From: Pilimelia terevasa
GTDB taxonomy: Bacteria > Actinomycetota > Actinomycetes > Mycobacteriales > Micromonosporaceae
Direction: 5' to 3'
Assembly (NCBI RefSeq): GCF_014647915.1
Contig: NZ_BMQC01000005.1
Span: 1 to 64,000 of the forward strand
Length of the DNA stretch: 64,000 nucleotides
Part shown: piece after piece, positions 18,368-28,970 of the stretch
Numbering within the stretch: position 1 is the stretch's first letter
How the letters are laid out: each line of letters starts with the position of its first letter
Notes under the pieces: model-generated
Seen by the model: the letters and a program-made list of their open reading frames with translations, nothing else
What the model was told of the DNA's origin: nothing
Databases searched by the model: none
Position numbers and translations under genes: made by a program

Positions 18368-19060
18368 TCATCGCCGGGCCAGGGCGCGCAGCCGGTCGAC
18401 CGCCGCGGCCGGGTCGGCGGCGCCGTAGACCGCGGTGCCGGCGACGAACGCGTCCGCGCCGGCCTCCGCGGCCTGGGCGATGGTGTCCGCGGCGATGCCG
18501 CCGTCGACCTCGATGCGGATGCTCAGGGCCTGGGCGTCGGCCCGGGCCCGCGCGGCGCGCACCTTGGCCAGCAGCTCCGGCATGAACGCCTGGCCGCCGA
18601 AGCCGGCCTTGATGGTCATGACCAGCAGGGTGTCCAGGTGCGGCAGGAGATCCAGGTACGGCTCGATCGGCGTGTCCCGGTCGATCGCCAGGCCGGCGCG
18701 GCTGCCGGCGGCGCGCAGGTCCTTGGCCAGGGCCACCGGGTCCGCGCAGGCCTCGGCGTGGAAGGTGACGTTGTACACGCCCAGCTCGGCGTAGGCCGGC
18801 GCCCAGCGGGCCGGGTCCTCGATCATCAGGTGCACGTCGAACGGGATCGGGGTCGCCCGGGCGAGGCTGGCCACCACGGGCAGGCCGATGGTCAGGTTGG
18901 GCACGAAGTGGTTGTCCATGACGTCCACGTGCAGCCAGTCCGCGCTGCCCTCGACGGCGCGGGCGGCGTCGGCGAGGTGGGCGAAGTCCGCCGCCAGGAT
19001 GCTCGGCGCGATCGCCGTCGGCGGCGGGGCGGGTGCGGCGGTACCGCGGTCGTCAGTCAC
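18368..19060 (-). CDS. rpe: Ribulose-phosphate 3-epimerase
   Basis: Interconverts ribulose-5-P and xylulose-5-P in the pentose phosphate pathway. 230 aa TIM barrel with [13 protein letters not shown], the metal ligands in [13 protein letters not shown] and DVHLMIEDP, and a phosphate-binding loop EVDGGI...[15 protein letters not shown]. It starts with GTG and a weak ribosome-binding site. It precedes the GGDEF response regulator in a probable operon. In mycobacteria ribG/ribD follows rpe; here it does not. Confidence 0.95.
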   Translation of the reverse strand: MTDDRGTAAPAPPPTAIAPSILAADFAHLADAARAVEGSADWLHVDVMDNHFVPNLTIGLPVVASLARATPIPFDVHLMIEDPARWAPAYAELGVYNVTFHAEACADPVALAKDLRAAGSRAGLAIDRDTPIEPYLDLLPHLDTLLVMTIKAGFGGQAFMPELLAKVRAARARADAQALSIRIEVDGGIAADTIAQAAEAGADAFVAGTAVYGAADPAAAVDRLRALARR

Positions 19061-19085
19061 GCCGCCAGTGTACGAAGCCGGCCGG

Positions 19086-19712
19086 TCAGCCGGCGCCGGG
19101 GAGGTCGAGGGCGTACGCCCCGTCCTGGCGGGTGAAGCCGAGGCCGGCGTAGTAGGGCGCGACCATGCCGGGCGGGGTCACCACGCGGCGGAAGCCCCGG
19201 TCGGTGAGCGCGCCGCTGCGCCGGAACACGAAGTAGCCGGGGGTGAAGTCGCGGTACCGCGGGGTCACGTAGTCGAGTTCGACCTGCGCGACCCGGTCGG
19301 GCAGCGCCCGGACGAGCACGATGCCGACGACCTCGTCGGCGCGCAGCACGAGGAAGGCGGTCCGGTCGGCGGCGTCGTACGGCCAGCGGAACCCGGGGTT
19401 GAACCGCGCGACGTCCGCCCCGTGCACGGTGAGCAGGTGCCGCAGGAACGGGTCGGCCACCGGCAGCTCCACCACGGCGTAGGCGCTCGTGTCGCGCCGG
19501 GTCCGCAGCAGGCGCCCGAGGTGGGCGACGTTGATCACGGTGAGGACGACGTTCAGCCCGACCATCGGCCAGACGCCCACGGCGGCGTTGTAGGCCACCA
19601 GGAGCACGCTGCCCAGCAGGTTCCAGCCCCGCAGCCGCAGGATCCGGGTCTGGAGCAGGGACCAGACGAGGACCGCGGAGCCGGTCCAACCGAGCATTTC
19701 CAGCCAGTTCAC
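19086..19712 (-). CDS. YgjV-like membrane domain fused to a GNAT-like domain
   Basis: 208 aa. The first 75 residues form three hydrophobic segments ([52 protein letters not shown]) like the YgjV/Imp inner-membrane family. The C-terminal 115 residues ([40 protein letters not shown]) look like a GNAT acyltransferase fold. Function is unknown. The GTG at 19712 lacks a clear ribosome-binding site; a longer start exists at 19802. It is divergent from the plus-strand gene at 19891. Confidence 0.65.
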   Translation of the reverse strand: MNWLEMLGWTGSAVLVWSLLQTRILRLRGWNLLGSVLLVAYNAAVGVWPMVGLNVVLTVINVAHLGRLLRTRRDTSAYAVVELPVADPFLRHLLTVHGADVARFNPGFRWPYDAADRTAFLVLRADEVVGIVLVRALPDRVAQVELDYVTPRYRDFTPGYFVFRRSGALTDRGFRRVVTPPGMVAPYYAGLGFTRQDGAYALDLPGAG

Positions 19713-19890
19713 CCCGCGAGCGTAGGCCGTGCCGGGTTCCGCTGGCGGCACCGTCGTCCGGTCGGCGGGCGGGAGCGCCGGACGGCCCGCCAGGTCCGCC
19801 AAAAAAGATGAATCTGTCTCTGTTTCAGAGCCGTACGCGCCGCCCTACCGTGGTTACGAACGTTGACCGCCGACACAGTGGGGAGCACGC

Positions 19891-20931
19891 GTGGGGGTAG
19901 GCAGGACCTGGCCGGTCGTCGTGGCGGCCGCTCTCCTGGCGGCGGCGGCACCCGCGCCGGCCGAGGCCGCCGCTCTCCGGGCCGGCGACCGGGTGCGCGT
20001 CACCGGCGCGCCCGGGACGCTGCGGGCCGGCGACGACGCGCGACTGACCAGCACCGTCCGGCAGCCCGGCGGGCTCAGCCTGGGGCGGCTGTTCTGCCAG
20101 CGGGTCCGGTGGGCGGTCCAGGCGACCGCCACCGGCGGGCTCGCCATCGACGACCTGCGCCTGACCCGGGACGAGAACGGCCGGGCGGTACCCGTGGACG
20201 AGACCCGCGACGGCAGGACGCTGAGCGTGGTCGACCGCCGCGACGACGAGGGGCGGCTGTGCCGCGGCGACCGCGTCACCACCCGGTACCGCCTGGCCGC
20301 GGACCGGGGCGCCGGCAGCGGCCGGGTGGCCCTCACCGTCACCGCGCTGGACGGCGGCGGGCGGCGCCTCGGCGACGCCAGCGTGACCGTGCGGGTCGCG
20401 GGCGCCGCGGCGCCGACACCCGCCCCGGACCCCGGCGACTCCGCACCACCCGACGCGGACGACACCGGCGGGGACGACTCCGGAACGGGCGACACCGGCG
20501 CGGACGACGGCGGCGCGGACGACACCGGCGCCGCGGATCCCGGCGCGGACGGCTCCGGCGCGGACGACGGCGCCACGATCACCCTGCCCTCCGGCCAGAC
20601 CGTACCGGCCAGCAGCAACACCGACCTGCCCGTCAGCGGGTTCGCGTTCGGCACGTTGATGCTGCTGGGCGGCGGCGGGTTCCTGCTCAACATGTACTAC
20701 CGCCGGCAGTACGGACCCGAGGGCGTCCGCGGGCGGCACGGGCGGCTGCCCCCACTGGTCGGTGCGGCGGCCCGGCTGCCCGCGCTGGCCCTCGCCGCCG
20801 GGCGGGACCGGCGCGCGCTGGCCGCGGAGCTGCGGTCGCGCTGGGTCGACCTGCGCGCCGAGGCGGCGTGGCGGTGGGCCGGCCTGCGCGCACGGCTGCG
20901 CCGCGCCTCCGTGCGCCGCGGGCGCCGGTAG
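19891..20931 (+). CDS. Secreted, membrane-anchored protein with acidic linker
   Basis: 346 aa; not recognised as a known family. It has a signal peptide (WPVVVAAALLAAAAPAPAEAA), an extracellular beta-rich domain of about 115 residues with two cysteines, and an Asp/Gly/Thr-rich linker (about residues 178-230). A transmembrane segment (GFAFGTLMLLGGGGFLLNMYY) and an Arg/Ala-rich cytoplasmic tail of about 80 residues follow. The GTG start at 19891 follows GGGGAG. It is a lone plus-strand gene between minus-strand genes, convergent with rsmB. Possibly a surface or sensor protein; no function is claimed. Confidence 0.6.
   Translation: MGVGRTWPVVVAAALLAAAAPAPAEAAALRAGDRVRVTGAPGTLRAGDDARLTSTVRQPGGLSLGRLFCQRVRWAVQATATGGLAIDDLRLTRDENGRAVPVDETRDGRTLSVVDRRDDEGRLCRGDRVTTRYRLAADRGAGSGRVALTVTALDGGGRRLGDASVTVRVAGAAAPTPAPDPGDSAPPDADDTGGDDSGTGDTGADDGGADDTGAADPGADGSGADDGATITLPSGQTVPASSNTDLPVSGFAFGTLMLLGGGGFLLNMYYRRQYGPEGVRGRHGRLPPLVGAAARLPALALAAGRDRRALAAELRSRWVDLRAEAAWRWAGLRARLRRASVRRGRR
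20452..20574 (+). repeat. In-frame low-complexity repeat encoding an Asp/Gly linker
   Basis: The segment repeats units such as GGCGCGGACGAC and GACACCGGCG and encodes an Asp-Gly-Thr-Ala run (DDTG, GADD) in the secreted protein. Such repeats vary in length between strains by slippage. Confidence 0.6.
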
Positions 20932-20960
20932 TCCGACGGCCGCCGCCGCCCGCGCCGGCG

Positions 20961-21024
20961 CGCGCGGCGCCCGGCGTCAGTCGTTGCGGCGTTCGCGCGG
21001 CGCCCGGCGTCAGTCGTTGCGGCG
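20961..21024. repeat. 33-bp tandem duplication at the 3' end of rsmB
   Basis: A 31-bp segment occurs twice exactly, at 20961-20991 and 20994-21024, separated by 2 bp. The right copy contains the real end of rsmB including the stop codon; the left copy repeats it beyond the stop. The period of 33 bp is a multiple of three. Confidence 0.9.
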
Positions 21025-22389
21025 CAGGACCGCCAGGTACATGGCGTCGGTCCCGTGCCGGTGCGGCCACAGCTGCACGCCCGGGCCGGTGCCCAGCCCG
21101 GGCATCCCCGGCGGCAGCAGCGGCCGGGCGTCCACCAGCTCGACCGGCACCTTCGCCCGCCGGGCGCTCTCGCTGACCGTCACCTGGGTCTCGACCACGT
21201 GCGGCGAGCAGGTCACGTAGGCCACCACGCCGCCCGGGCGGACCGCCCGCAGCCCGGCGTCCAGGAGCTGCCGCTGCAACTTCGTCAACGCGGGCAGGTC
21301 CGAGGGCTGCCGCCGCCAGCGCGACTCCGGCCGGCGGCGCAGCGCGCCCAGGCCCGAGCACGGCGCGTCGACCAGCACCCGGTCGAACCAGCCCTCGCGC
21401 AGGTCGCTGCCCGCCCCCACGTCCCGGCCGTCGGCCTGGCGCACCTCGACCGGCAGGCCGCGGACCGCGTACTCCACCAGCTCCGCCCGGTGCGGTGTCG
21501 GCTCGACGGCCGTGACGTGCGCGCCCCGCAGCGCCGCCAGCGCCCCCAGCAGGCTCGCCTTGCCGCCGGGGCCCGCGCACAGGTCCAGCCAGCGGGCGTC
21601 GGTACCGTCGACCGGGGCGTCGGCGAGCGCCGCCGCGACGAGCTGCGAGCCCTCGTCCTGCACGTGCGCCCGGCGGTCGTGGACCGCCCGCAGCGCGCCG
21701 GGGTCGCCGCCGGTCAGGTAGACCGCGTACGGCGAGAACGCGCCGGGCGACCCGCCCACCTCGTCGGCCAGCTCCGCGGCGTCGGCCAGGCCCGGCCGGG
21801 CGCACAGGTGGACCGGCGGCCGCTCGTTGTCCTCGGCCAGCAGCCGCTCGGTCTCGTCCAGGTCGCCGCCGAGCGCGTCGGCGAACGCGCGGACCACCCA
21901 CTCCGGGTGGCTGCGGGCCACCGCGAGGTGGCCGACCCGGTCGGCCTCGGCGGCGGGCGCGACGAGCGCCAGCCACGTGTCGAGGTCCTTCTCGGACACC
22001 TGGCGCATCACGGCGTTGGCGAAGCCGGTGGCGCCGGGCGCGACGTCGCGGACCAGGTCCACGGTCGCGGAGACGGCGGCGTGCGCGGGCACCCGGGTGT
22101 AGAGGACCTGGTAGGCGCCGATCCGCAGGGCGTCGCGGGCCTGCGGGTCGAACTGCGCCAGGGTCCGCTGGGAGGCCGAGGCCAGCACGGCGTCGACGGC
22201 GCCGCGCGCGCGCAGCGTGCCGTAGGTCAGCTCGGTGGCGAAGGCGGCGTCGCGGCCGTGCAGGTCGAAGTCGCGCTGGATCCGGGGCAGGACCAGGTTG
22301 GCGTACGCGTCGTCGCGGTGTACCGCGGCCACCGCCTCGTACGCCACGCGGCGGGCCAGGTCGACGGGCGGCCGGCGGTAGGTGTTCAT
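21010..22389 (-). CDS. rsmB: 16S rRNA (cytosine-5) methyltransferase RsmB/Sun
   Basis: SAM-dependent m5C methyltransferase acting on 16S rRNA C967. 459 aa: an N-terminal NusB-like RNA-binding domain (residues about 5-140), then the Nol1/Nop2/Sun domain with the SAM site [23 protein letters not shown] (catalytic Cys region) and [11 protein letters not shown] with the second cysteine. The ATG at 22389 overlaps the fmt stop (ATGA). The last codons are duplicated downstream (see repeat). Confidence 0.95.
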   Translation of the reverse strand: MNTYRRPPVDLARRVAYEAVAAVHRDDAYANLVLPRIQRDFDLHGRDAAFATELTYGTLRARGAVDAVLASASQRTLAQFDPQARDALRIGAYQVLYTRVPAHAAVSATVDLVRDVAPGATGFANAVMRQVSEKDLDTWLALVAPAAEADRVGHLAVARSHPEWVVRAFADALGGDLDETERLLAEDNERPPVHLCARPGLADAAELADEVGGSPGAFSPYAVYLTGGDPGALRAVHDRRAHVQDEGSQLVAAALADAPVDGTDARWLDLCAGPGGKASLLGALAALRGAHVTAVEPTPHRAELVEYAVRGLPVEVRQADGRDVGAGSDLREGWFDRVLVDAPCSGLGALRRRPESRWRRQPSDLPALTKLQRQLLDAGLRAVRPGGVVAYVTCSPHVVETQVTVSESARRAKVPVELVDARPLLPPGMPGLGTGPGVQLWPHRHGTDAMYLAVLRRND

Positions 22390-23321
22390 GACAGGTGCTC
22401 TCCCAGCTTGATCCGGCTGCCCCGGGCCCACTCCACGGCGGGCATGGCCCGCTTTCCGGCGGCCCGGACCTCGCCGAGCGCCACCGGCGCGGTGCCGGTG
22501 CCGACCAGCACCCGGGACTTCTCGGCGACCAGGTCGCCCGGCCGCAGCCGCGGACCGTCCGGCACGACGGCCACCGGTCCGAGCTTGACCCGATCCTCCC
22601 GGAAGCTCGCCCAGGCCCCGGGGGCGGGGGTGCAGGCGCGGATCCGCCGGTCGACGGCGAAGGCCGGTTCCGCCCAGCGCACCCGGGCGTCCTCGACGGT
22701 CACCTTCGGGGCGTGGCTGACCCCGTCGGCCGGCTGCGGTACCGCCCGGGCGGTGCCGTCGGCTAGCGCGTCCAGCACGGCCACCAGCAGCCCGGCGCCG
22801 CTGCCGGCGAGGCGTTCCAGCAGGTCGCCGGCGGTGTCGGCCGGCCCGATCGCGTCGGTCAGGGTGCCGTAGACCGGGCCGGTGTCCAGGCCGGCCTCCA
22901 GCGCGAAGACACTCGCGCCGGTGACCTCGTCGCCGTGCAGCACGGCGTACTGCACGGGGGCGGCGCCGCGCCAGGCCGGCAGGAGGGAGAAGTGCAGGTT
23001 CAGCCAGCCGAGCCGCGGGATCGCCAGCGCGGCCGGCGGTACCAGCGCCCCGTACGCCACCACCGGTACGCAGTCCGGCGCCAGCGTGGCCAGCCGGGCC
23101 TGGAACTGCGGCTCGGCCGGGCGGCGGGGGGTGAGGACCTCGATGCCGCGCGCGTCGGCCCAGGCGGCCGCGGGTGACCGGACCAGGCGCCGGCCCCGGC
23201 CGGCGGGCGCGTCGGGCCGGGTGACGACGGCGACGATCTCGTGCGCCGACGCGGCGATCGCGTCCAGGGCCGGCAGGGCGACGGCGGGGGTACCGGCGAA
23301 GGCCAGCCGCAGCCCGGTCAC
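22386..23321 (-). CDS. fmt: Methionyl-tRNA formyltransferase
   Basis: Formylates initiator Met-tRNA using 10-formyl-THF. 311 aa: a Rossmann formyltransferase domain with [16 protein letters not shown], the catalytic N-H-D set in [15 protein letters not shown], and a C-terminal barrel (about 205-311). The GTG start overlaps the def stop (GTGA) and its stop overlaps rsmB. This is the conserved def-fmt-rsmB cluster. Confidence 0.96.
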   Translation of the reverse strand: MTGLRLAFAGTPAVALPALDAIAASAHEIVAVVTRPDAPAGRGRRLVRSPAAAWADARGIEVLTPRRPAEPQFQARLATLAPDCVPVVAYGALVPPAALAIPRLGWLNLHFSLLPAWRGAAPVQYAVLHGDEVTGASVFALEAGLDTGPVYGTLTDAIGPADTAGDLLERLAGSGAGLLVAVLDALADGTARAVPQPADGVSHAPKVTVEDARVRWAEPAFAVDRRIRACTPAPGAWASFREDRVKLGPVAVVPDGPRLRPGDLVAEKSRVLVGTGTAPVALGEVRAAGKRAMPAVEWARGSRIKLGEHLS

Positions 23322-23893
23322 CGGCCCAGGCCGAACGGGTCCGCGGCGAGGAAGCCGCCCGCGGCGTGCGGGCTGACCTTCACCGTCGGCGGGGCGGCCG
23401 GGTCGTACCACGGGGCCTGCCGGATCGCCTTCATCGCCTCCCGCCGGGCGGCCGGGTCGAGCCGGTCGACGAACAGCACGCCGTCGAGGTGGTCGGTCTC
23501 GTGCTGGAGGCAGCGGGCCATCAGGCCGGCGCCGACCACCTGCACCGGGTCGCCGTACCCGTTGAAGCCGCGGGCCACCACGTTCATCCGGCGCCGGGTG
23601 TCGAAGTACAGGCCCGGCATCGACAGGCAGCCCTCCGGACCCTCCTGCTCCTGCGCGTCGCCGAAGTCCAGCACCGGGTTGACGATGTGGCCGTCGACCC
23701 CATCGACGTCGAAGGCGAAGACCCGCAGGCCCACCCCGAGCTGCGGGGCCGCGAGGCCGGCGCCGCCGGCCTCGCGCATGGTGTCGGTGAGGTTGGCGAC
23801 GAGCGCGCGCAGCTCCCGGTCGTAGGTGACGACGGGGTCGGCGGCGGTCCGCAGCACGGGGTCGCCGAACAGGCGGATGGACTGGACGGACAC
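23318..23893 (-). CDS. def: Peptide deformylase
   Basis: Metalloenzyme removing formyl from nascent Met. 191 aa. Motif [11 protein letters not shown], motif [10 protein letters not shown] and motif [12 protein letters not shown] are all intact. The C-terminus is extended by about 25 residues ([20 protein letters not shown]), common in actinomycetes. It is coupled to fmt and preceded by a 92-bp gap after priA. Confidence 0.96.
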   Translation of the reverse strand: MSVQSIRLFGDPVLRTAADPVVTYDRELRALVANLTDTMREAGGAGLAAPQLGVGLRVFAFDVDGVDGHIVNPVLDFGDAQEQEGPEGCLSMPGLYFDTRRRMNVVARGFNGYGDPVQVVGAGLMARCLQHETDHLDGVLFVDRLDPAARREAMKAIRQAPWYDPAAPPTVKVSPHAAGGFLAADPFGLGR

Positions 23894-23985
23894 GCGCGCT
23901 CCCGGGCCGGGCGAGGAGGACAGGGTGGACGCACCAGTCTACGACCGGTGCCGGCGCGCCGGCCGGGTACCGCCGCCGGCCCGGC

Positions 23986-26031
23986 TCACAGCAGCTCCAG
24001 CGCGTCGACCTGGACGCGGACCGGGTGTGGCGCCTTGTGCGCGCTGCGCACCCCGGCGGCGGCGTGCAGGGCGGCCGCCAGCGCCGGGCCCTCCGCGCGC
24101 CGGACCCGCACCAGCATCCGCTCGGCGGCACCGGCCGGCACCGGCCCGAGCAGCTCGGCGCTGCCGGGCAGCCGCGCCTGCGCCAGGAACTCCGCCAGCC
24201 CGGCCGGCGTGCCGGTGAGGCTGACCATCCGGGCGGCCGGGGGGAAGCCCAGCTCGCGGCGGTCGGCCAGCTCCCGGGCCGCGTAGCCGCCGGGGTCCCA
24301 CCGGACGAGCGCCTGGACCGGGGGGACCTGCGCGTCGGCCACGACCACCACCTGGCCGCCGTCGCGCGCCGGCCGCGCCAGCGCGGCGGCGGCCATCCAG
24401 CGCCGGACGGCCTCCTCCGCGGCGCGCAGGTCGGCCCGGGTCAGCATCGCCCAGGTGTCCAGCAGCAGCACGGCGCCGTACCCGCCGGGCGCGGCCGGCT
24501 CCGCGCCCGGGGTCGCCACCACCAGCGCCGCCCCCGGGTCGACCGCGCCCAGGATCTCGTCGCGGCCGGAGGTCCGGACCGGGACGTCGGGGAACGCCCG
24601 GCCCAGCTCCTCGGCCGTCCGCCGCGCGCCGACGACGGCCGCGCGCAGCCGGCGGCTGCCGCAGGCGGGGCAGGCGTAGCCGGCCGCGACGCGGGCGCAC
24701 CACCGGCACGCGGTGTGCCCGCCGGCCGCGGGCAGGCCCAGCGGCCCCTGGCAGTGCGGGCACCGGGCGGGGGTCCGGCAGTCCTGGCAGGACACCGAGG
24801 GCAGGTACCCGCGCCGCGGCACCTGGACCAGCACCGGCGCGTCGGCGCGCAGGGCCGCCCGGGCGGCGTCCCAGGCGAGGCTGGGCAGCCGGGCCGTCGC
24901 CGCGGCGGGGTCGCGGGCCAGTTGCGGGTCGGCGCCGATCGCCTCGACGCGGGGCGCCCGCCGGCGCAGCGTCGCCCGGTCGGCTACCAGTTCGCGGGCC
25001 CAGCCGGTCTCGACCAGTAGCTGCGCCTCGGCACTGCGGGCGTACCCGCCGACCAGGGCGGCGCAGTCGGCGAGCTGGGCGCGGGTGAGCAGGACCTCGC
25101 GGGCGTGCGGGTACGGCGCCCGCTGCTCGGCGTGCAGGTCGTCGCCGTCGTCCCAGACGGCCACGAGACCCGGGTCGGCGACCGGCGCGAAGGCGGCCGC
25201 ACGGGTGCCGATCGCCACCCGCACCGCGCCGCGGCGCAGGGCGAGGAACCGGCGGTACCGCTCGGCGGGTCCCAGAGCGGCGGTCAGGGCGACGTGGCGG
25301 CCGGGGCCCAGGGCGGCGGCGCAGGCGGCGTCCAGCAGGTCCAGGTCCCGGGCGTCGGGGACCACGAGGACGACGCCGCGGCCCGCGTCGGCGGTCGCGG
25401 CCGCGGCCTCGGCCAGGCGGTCCGGCCAGGACTCGCCGGGCAGCGCGGACCACACCGCCCGCGGCGCCCGGCCGTCGGCCAGCGCGCGCAGCAGCGCCGG
25501 CCCGGCCGGGTACGCCGACCAGCCCCCGTCCGGATCGGTGGGCCGCGGACCGCCGCGCGCGGCGGCGGCCGGCGCCGACCCGGGCTCCGGCGCGGCGCCG
25601 GCACCGCCCGGGGTCGCGGGGGCGGCACCGCCCGGGGTCGCGGCGGCCTCCTTCTCCACCCGCGCGTGGCGGGGCGGGACCGCCAGCCGGAGCACGTCGG
25701 CGAGGGTGCCGGCGTACCGGTCGGCGACCGCCCGGGCCAGCGCCCGCACCGCCGGGTCCAGGACCGGCTCGGGCGAGACGAGCCGGTCCAGGTACGCCAG
25801 TCGGCCCGGGTGGGCGGAGGAGGCGACCCGGTCGAGCAGCCAACCGTCCACGAGCTGGCCGGCGAAGCGCACCTTCACCCGCGTCCCGGGCACGGCCGTG
25901 TCGGCCCAGGCGGCCGGCACCAGGTAGTCGAACGGGCGGTCCAGGTGGGCCAGCGGCAGGTCGACGCAGACCCGCGCGACGGGCAGCACGTCCGCCGGCT
26001 GCCGGCGCGCGGGTTCAGCGGTGCGGGCCAC
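23986..26031 (-). CDS. priA: Probable primosomal protein N' (PriA), ATPase-deficient actinobacterial type
   Basis: Replication-restart protein homologue. 681 aa. The N-terminal 3'BD domain ([19 protein letters not shown]) is clear; the zinc-binding cysteines are present (CQDC, CPHC, CRWC, CPACGS). The helicase core has no Walker A GxGKT, and WDDGDD stands where DEEH is expected, so ATP-driven helicase activity is unlikely. This degeneration is known for actinobacterial PriA. A Gly/Pro/Ala insert near residues 135-165 carries a short DNA repeat. It follows metK by 3 bp. Confidence 0.9.
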   Translation of the reverse strand: MARTAEPARRQPADVLPVARVCVDLPLAHLDRPFDYLVPAAWADTAVPGTRVKVRFAGQLVDGWLLDRVASSAHPGRLAYLDRLVSPEPVLDPAVRALARAVADRYAGTLADVLRLAVPPRHARVEKEAAATPGGAAPATPGGAGAAPEPGSAPAAAARGGPRPTDPDGGWSAYPAGPALLRALADGRAPRAVWSALPGESWPDRLAEAAAATADAGRGVVLVVPDARDLDLLDAACAAALGPGRHVALTAALGPAERYRRFLALRRGAVRVAIGTRAAAFAPVADPGLVAVWDDGDDLHAEQRAPYPHAREVLLTRAQLADCAALVGGYARSAEAQLLVETGWARELVADRATLRRRAPRVEAIGADPQLARDPAAATARLPSLAWDAARAALRADAPVLVQVPRRGYLPSVSCQDCRTPARCPHCQGPLGLPAAGGHTACRWCARVAAGYACPACGSRRLRAAVVGARRTAEELGRAFPDVPVRTSGRDEILGAVDPGAALVVATPGAEPAAPGGYGAVLLLDTWAMLTRADLRAAEEAVRRWMAAAALARPARDGGQVVVVADAQVPPVQALVRWDPGGYAARELADRRELGFPPAARMVSLTGTPAGLAEFLAQARLPGSAELLGPVPAGAAERMLVRVRRAEGPALAAALHAAAGVRSAHKAPHPVRVQVDALELL
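25609..25652. repeat. 24-bp in-frame duplication in priA
   Basis: A 20-bp sequence beginning GGCACCGCCCGG occurs twice, offset by 24 bp, in the part of priA that encodes the flexible TPGGA-rich linker. The reading frame is kept. Confidence 0.65.
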
Positions 26032-26034
26032 CCA

Positions 26035-27225
26035 CTAGGCGGCGGCGGACTTCAGGTCCGCGACGCGGTCCGTGCGCTCCCAGGTCAGCTCGGGCAGCTC
26101 GCGGCCGAAGTGCCCGTACGCGGCGGTCTGCCGGTAGATCGGGCGCAGCAGGTCCAGGTCGCGGATGATCGCGGCCGGGCGCAAATCGAACACGTCGCCG
26201 ACGGCCCGCTCGATCCGCTCCGGGGCGACGGTGGCGGTACCGAACGTCTCGACGAACAGGCTCACCGGGGCGGCCCGGCCGATGGCGTACGCCACCTGCA
26301 CCTCGCACCGCTCGGCGAGGCCCGCCGCCACGACGTTCTTGGCGACCCAGCGCGTCGCGTACGCGGCGGAGCGGTCGACCTTGGACGGGTCCTTGCCCGA
26401 GAAGGCGCCGCCGCCGTGCCGGGCGTACCCGCCGTACGTGTCGACGATGATCTTGCGTCCGGTGAGGCCGGCGTCGCCCATCGGGCCGCCGATCTCGAAC
26501 CGGCCGGTGGGGTTGACCAGCAGCCGGTAGCCGGCCGTGTCCAGTCCCAGGCCGTCGAGTTCGGGCAGGAGCACGTGCTCGCGCACGTCCGGCGTCAGCA
26601 GCGTCTCCAGCGAGATGTCGGCGGCGTGCTGGCTGGAGACCACGACGGTGTCGAGCCGCACCGGGCGTAGGCCGTCGTACTCGATCGTGACCTGGGTCTT
26701 GCCGTCCGGGCGCAGGTACGGCACGGTGCCGTCCTTGCGGACCGCGGCCAGCCGGCGGGCCAGCCGGTGCGCCAGCGCGATCGGCAGCGGCATCAGCTCG
26801 GGGGTCTCGGTGCAGGCGAAGCCGAACATCATGCCCTGGTCGCCGGCGCCCTGGTTGTCGAGCGTGTCGTCGGCGGCGCCGCTGCGGTACTCGATGGCGG
26901 CGTCGACGCCCTGGGCGATGTCGGGCGACTGGTTGCCGATGGAGACGCTGACGCCGCACGAGGCGCCGTCGAAGCCCTTCTTGGACGAGTCGTACCCGAT
27001 CCCGAGGATCGTCTCCCGGACGATGGTGGGGATGTCGGCGTAGGCCTGGGTGGTGACCTCGCCGGCCACGTGCACCTGGCCGGTGGTGATCATCGTCTCC
27101 ACGGCGACCCGGCTGCGGGGATCGGCACCCAGCAGGGCGTCGAGGATCCCGTCGCTGATCTGGTCAGCGATCTTGTCCGGGTGACCTTCCGTCACCGACT
27201 CCGAGGTAAAGACGCGGCGTGCCAC
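26035..27225 (-). CDS. metK: S-adenosylmethionine synthase
   Basis: Makes SAM from methionine and ATP. 396 aa with three repeated domains. Signatures [15 protein letters not shown] at the N-terminus, [10 protein letters not shown] and [19 protein letters not shown]. The GTG start at 27225 follows GGGAG. The 171-bp gap to coaBC showed no recognisable SAM riboswitch. Its product feeds many methyltransferases and BioA encoded nearby. Confidence 0.97.
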   Translation of the reverse strand: MARRVFTSESVTEGHPDKIADQISDGILDALLGADPRSRVAVETMITTGQVHVAGEVTTQAYADIPTIVRETILGIGYDSSKKGFDGASCGVSVSIGNQSPDIAQGVDAAIEYRSGAADDTLDNQGAGDQGMMFGFACTETPELMPLPIALAHRLARRLAAVRKDGTVPYLRPDGKTQVTIEYDGLRPVRLDTVVVSSQHAADISLETLLTPDVREHVLLPELDGLGLDTAGYRLLVNPTGRFEIGGPMGDAGLTGRKIIVDTYGGYARHGGGAFSGKDPSKVDRSAAYATRWVAKNVVAAGLAERCEVQVAYAIGRAAPVSLFVETFGTATVAPERIERAVGDVFDLRPAAIIRDLDLLRPIYRQTAAYGHFGRELPELTWERTDRVADLKSAAA

Positions 27226-27396
27226 GAGTGCTCCCTAGACAGGTCCGGGTCCGCCGGCCCGGCGGCGATCGGCCGTGTTCGGCGGCGCCGCGCCCGGACA
27301 GGTGGGCCACCGTGCGGCCCGTGTCCGAATACGCGGCATTGTTCCGCGGAGTCTACGGCCCGCGGTCGATCGGACCGAGCGTACGCGGCCGGCAGG

Positions 27397-28632
27397 TCAT
27401 CCGGTAAGGCCCGTGCCGGGTAGCCTTGCGCGGATCACATCCCACACGGCGTCGGCCATGGCGCGCTTGGGCTGCTCCGGCAGGTCGCGCACCACGCCGT
27501 CGGCGTCCAGCACGGCGGCGGCGTTGACGTCGGCCCCGAAGCCCCGGTCGACGCCGACCTCGTTGACCACCACCAGGTCGGCGCCCTTGGCCCTGAGCTT
27601 GCGGCGGGCGTGGGCATGGGCGTCGCGGGTCTCGGCCGCGAAGACGACGAGGAGCTGGCCGGGGCGCTTGCCGGCGCCCAGCTCGGCGGCGATGTCGGGG
27701 TTGGCGACCAGCGCGATCGTCGGCGTGTCCCCGACATCCGCTTTCTTGATCTTGTCGGTGGCCACCTCGGCGGGCCGGAAGTCGGCCGGGGCGGCCGCCA
27801 TCACCACCACGTCGGCCTCGGCCGCGGCGGCCAGGGTCGCCGCGCGCAGCTCCGCGGTGGTGGAGACCGGCAGGACGCGGACGCCGGCCGGCGGCGGCAG
27901 CGCGACGTTCGCGGCCACGACGGTGACCGACGCGCCCCGGTCGACGGCGGCCGCGGCGAAGGCATAGCCCTGCTTGCCGGAGCTGCGGTTGCCCAGGTAC
28001 CGGACCGGGTCCAGCGGTTCGCGGGTGCCGCCGGCCGTCACCAGGACCCGGCGCCCGGCGAGGTCGCGCGGGCGTTCCGCCGCCGCGTCCGCGCCGTCGG
28101 TGGCGGCGAGCAGGGCGAGCGCGCGGGCGTGGATCGCGGCCGGGTCGGGCAGCCGGCCCTTGCCGGTGTCGGCACCGGTCAGCCGGCCGGTGGCCGGTTC
28201 GAGGACGTGGACGCCGCGGGCGCGCAGCGTGGCGACGTTGTGCCGGGTCGCGGGGTGCTCCCACATCTCGGTGTGCATCGCGGGGGCGAGCAGGACCGGG
28301 CAGCGCGCGGTCAGCAGGGTACTGGTCAGCAGGTCGTCGGCCAGGCCGTGCGCCGCGCGGGCGAGCAGGTCGGCGGTCGCCGGGGCGACGACCACGAGGT
28401 CGGCGGACTGCCCGAGCCGCACGTGCGGGACCTCGTGGACGTCGTCCCAGACGTCCGGGCTGACCGGGTGGCCCGACAGCGCCGCCCAGGTGGGGGCGCC
28501 GACGAACCGCAGGGCCGCGGCGGTCGGGACGACGCGGACGTCGTACCCGCCCTCGGTGAACAGCCGCAGCAGCTCACACGCCTTGTAGGCGGCGATGCCG
28601 CCGCCTACGCCGAGGATCACCCGGTCGGCCAT
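27397..28632 (-). CDS. coaBC: Bifunctional phosphopantothenoylcysteine decarboxylase / synthetase
   Basis: Two consecutive steps of coenzyme A synthesis. 411 aa: the FMN-dependent CoaC domain (about 1-185) with GVGGGIAAYKACELLR and LLAPAMHTEMWEHPA, and the CoaB domain (about 190-410) with VLVTAGGTREPLDPVRYLGN and SSGKQGYA. It follows rpoZ by 19 bp in the mihF-gmk-rpoZ-coaBC order known from mycobacteria. Confidence 0.96.
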   Translation of the reverse strand: MADRVILGVGGGIAAYKACELLRLFTEGGYDVRVVPTAAALRFVGAPTWAALSGHPVSPDVWDDVHEVPHVRLGQSADLVVVAPATADLLARAAHGLADDLLTSTLLTARCPVLLAPAMHTEMWEHPATRHNVATLRARGVHVLEPATGRLTGADTGKGRLPDPAAIHARALALLAATDGADAAAERPRDLAGRRVLVTAGGTREPLDPVRYLGNRSSGKQGYAFAAAAVDRGASVTVVAANVALPPPAGVRVLPVSTTAELRAATLAAAAEADVVVMAAAPADFRPAEVATDKIKKADVGDTPTIALVANPDIAAELGAGKRPGQLLVVFAAETRDAHAHARRKLRAKGADLVVVNEVGVDRGFGADVNAAAVLDADGVVRDLPEQPKRAMADAVWDVIRARLPGTGLTG

Positions 28633-28651
28633 CGGTACGGCGCGGCGTCGC

Positions 28652-28918
28652 TCAGGCGCCCTCGGGCGTGGGCTCGGAGGTCAGCAGGCCGCCGTTGATC
28701 TCGCGGAGCGCGATGGAGAGCGGCTTCTCCTGGGGGGTGGTCTCGACCAGCGGGCCGACGTACTCCAGCAGGCCCTCGCCGAGCTGGCTGTAGTAGGCGT
28801 TGACCTGGCGCGCGCGCTTGGCGGCGAAGATGACCAGCGCGTACTTGGAGGTGGTCTTCTCCAGCAGTTCGTCGATCGGCGGGAAGGTGATGCCTTCGGG
28901 GTTGGCGACAGTGGCCAC
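28652..28918 (-). CDS. rpoZ: RNA polymerase omega subunit
   Basis: Assembly and ppGpp-related subunit of RNA polymerase. 88 aa: [34 protein letters not shown] (quoted in part) and the C-terminal [12 protein letters not shown]. The GTG at 28918 follows GAGGACC; a longer in-frame reading upstream overlaps leader sequence and gmk and has no family similarity. Confidence 0.96.
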   Translation of the reverse strand: MATVANPEGITFPPIDELLEKTTSKYALVIFAAKRARQVNAYYSQLGEGLLEYVGPLVETTPQEKPLSIALREINGGLLTSEPTPEGA

Positions 28919-28970
28919 GAGGCGGTCCTCAGCTCTGAAGTCGTACGGACGAAGTACGCAGGCCCGCCCG

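Noticed and set aside
23986-26031. Active PriA helicase
   Set aside because: Walker A and DEEH motifs are missing, so only a DNA-binding role in primosome assembly is supported.
27226-27396. Possible SAM riboswitch upstream of metK
   Set aside because: No conserved SAM-II, SAM-IV or SAM-I core motif could be recognised in the gap.
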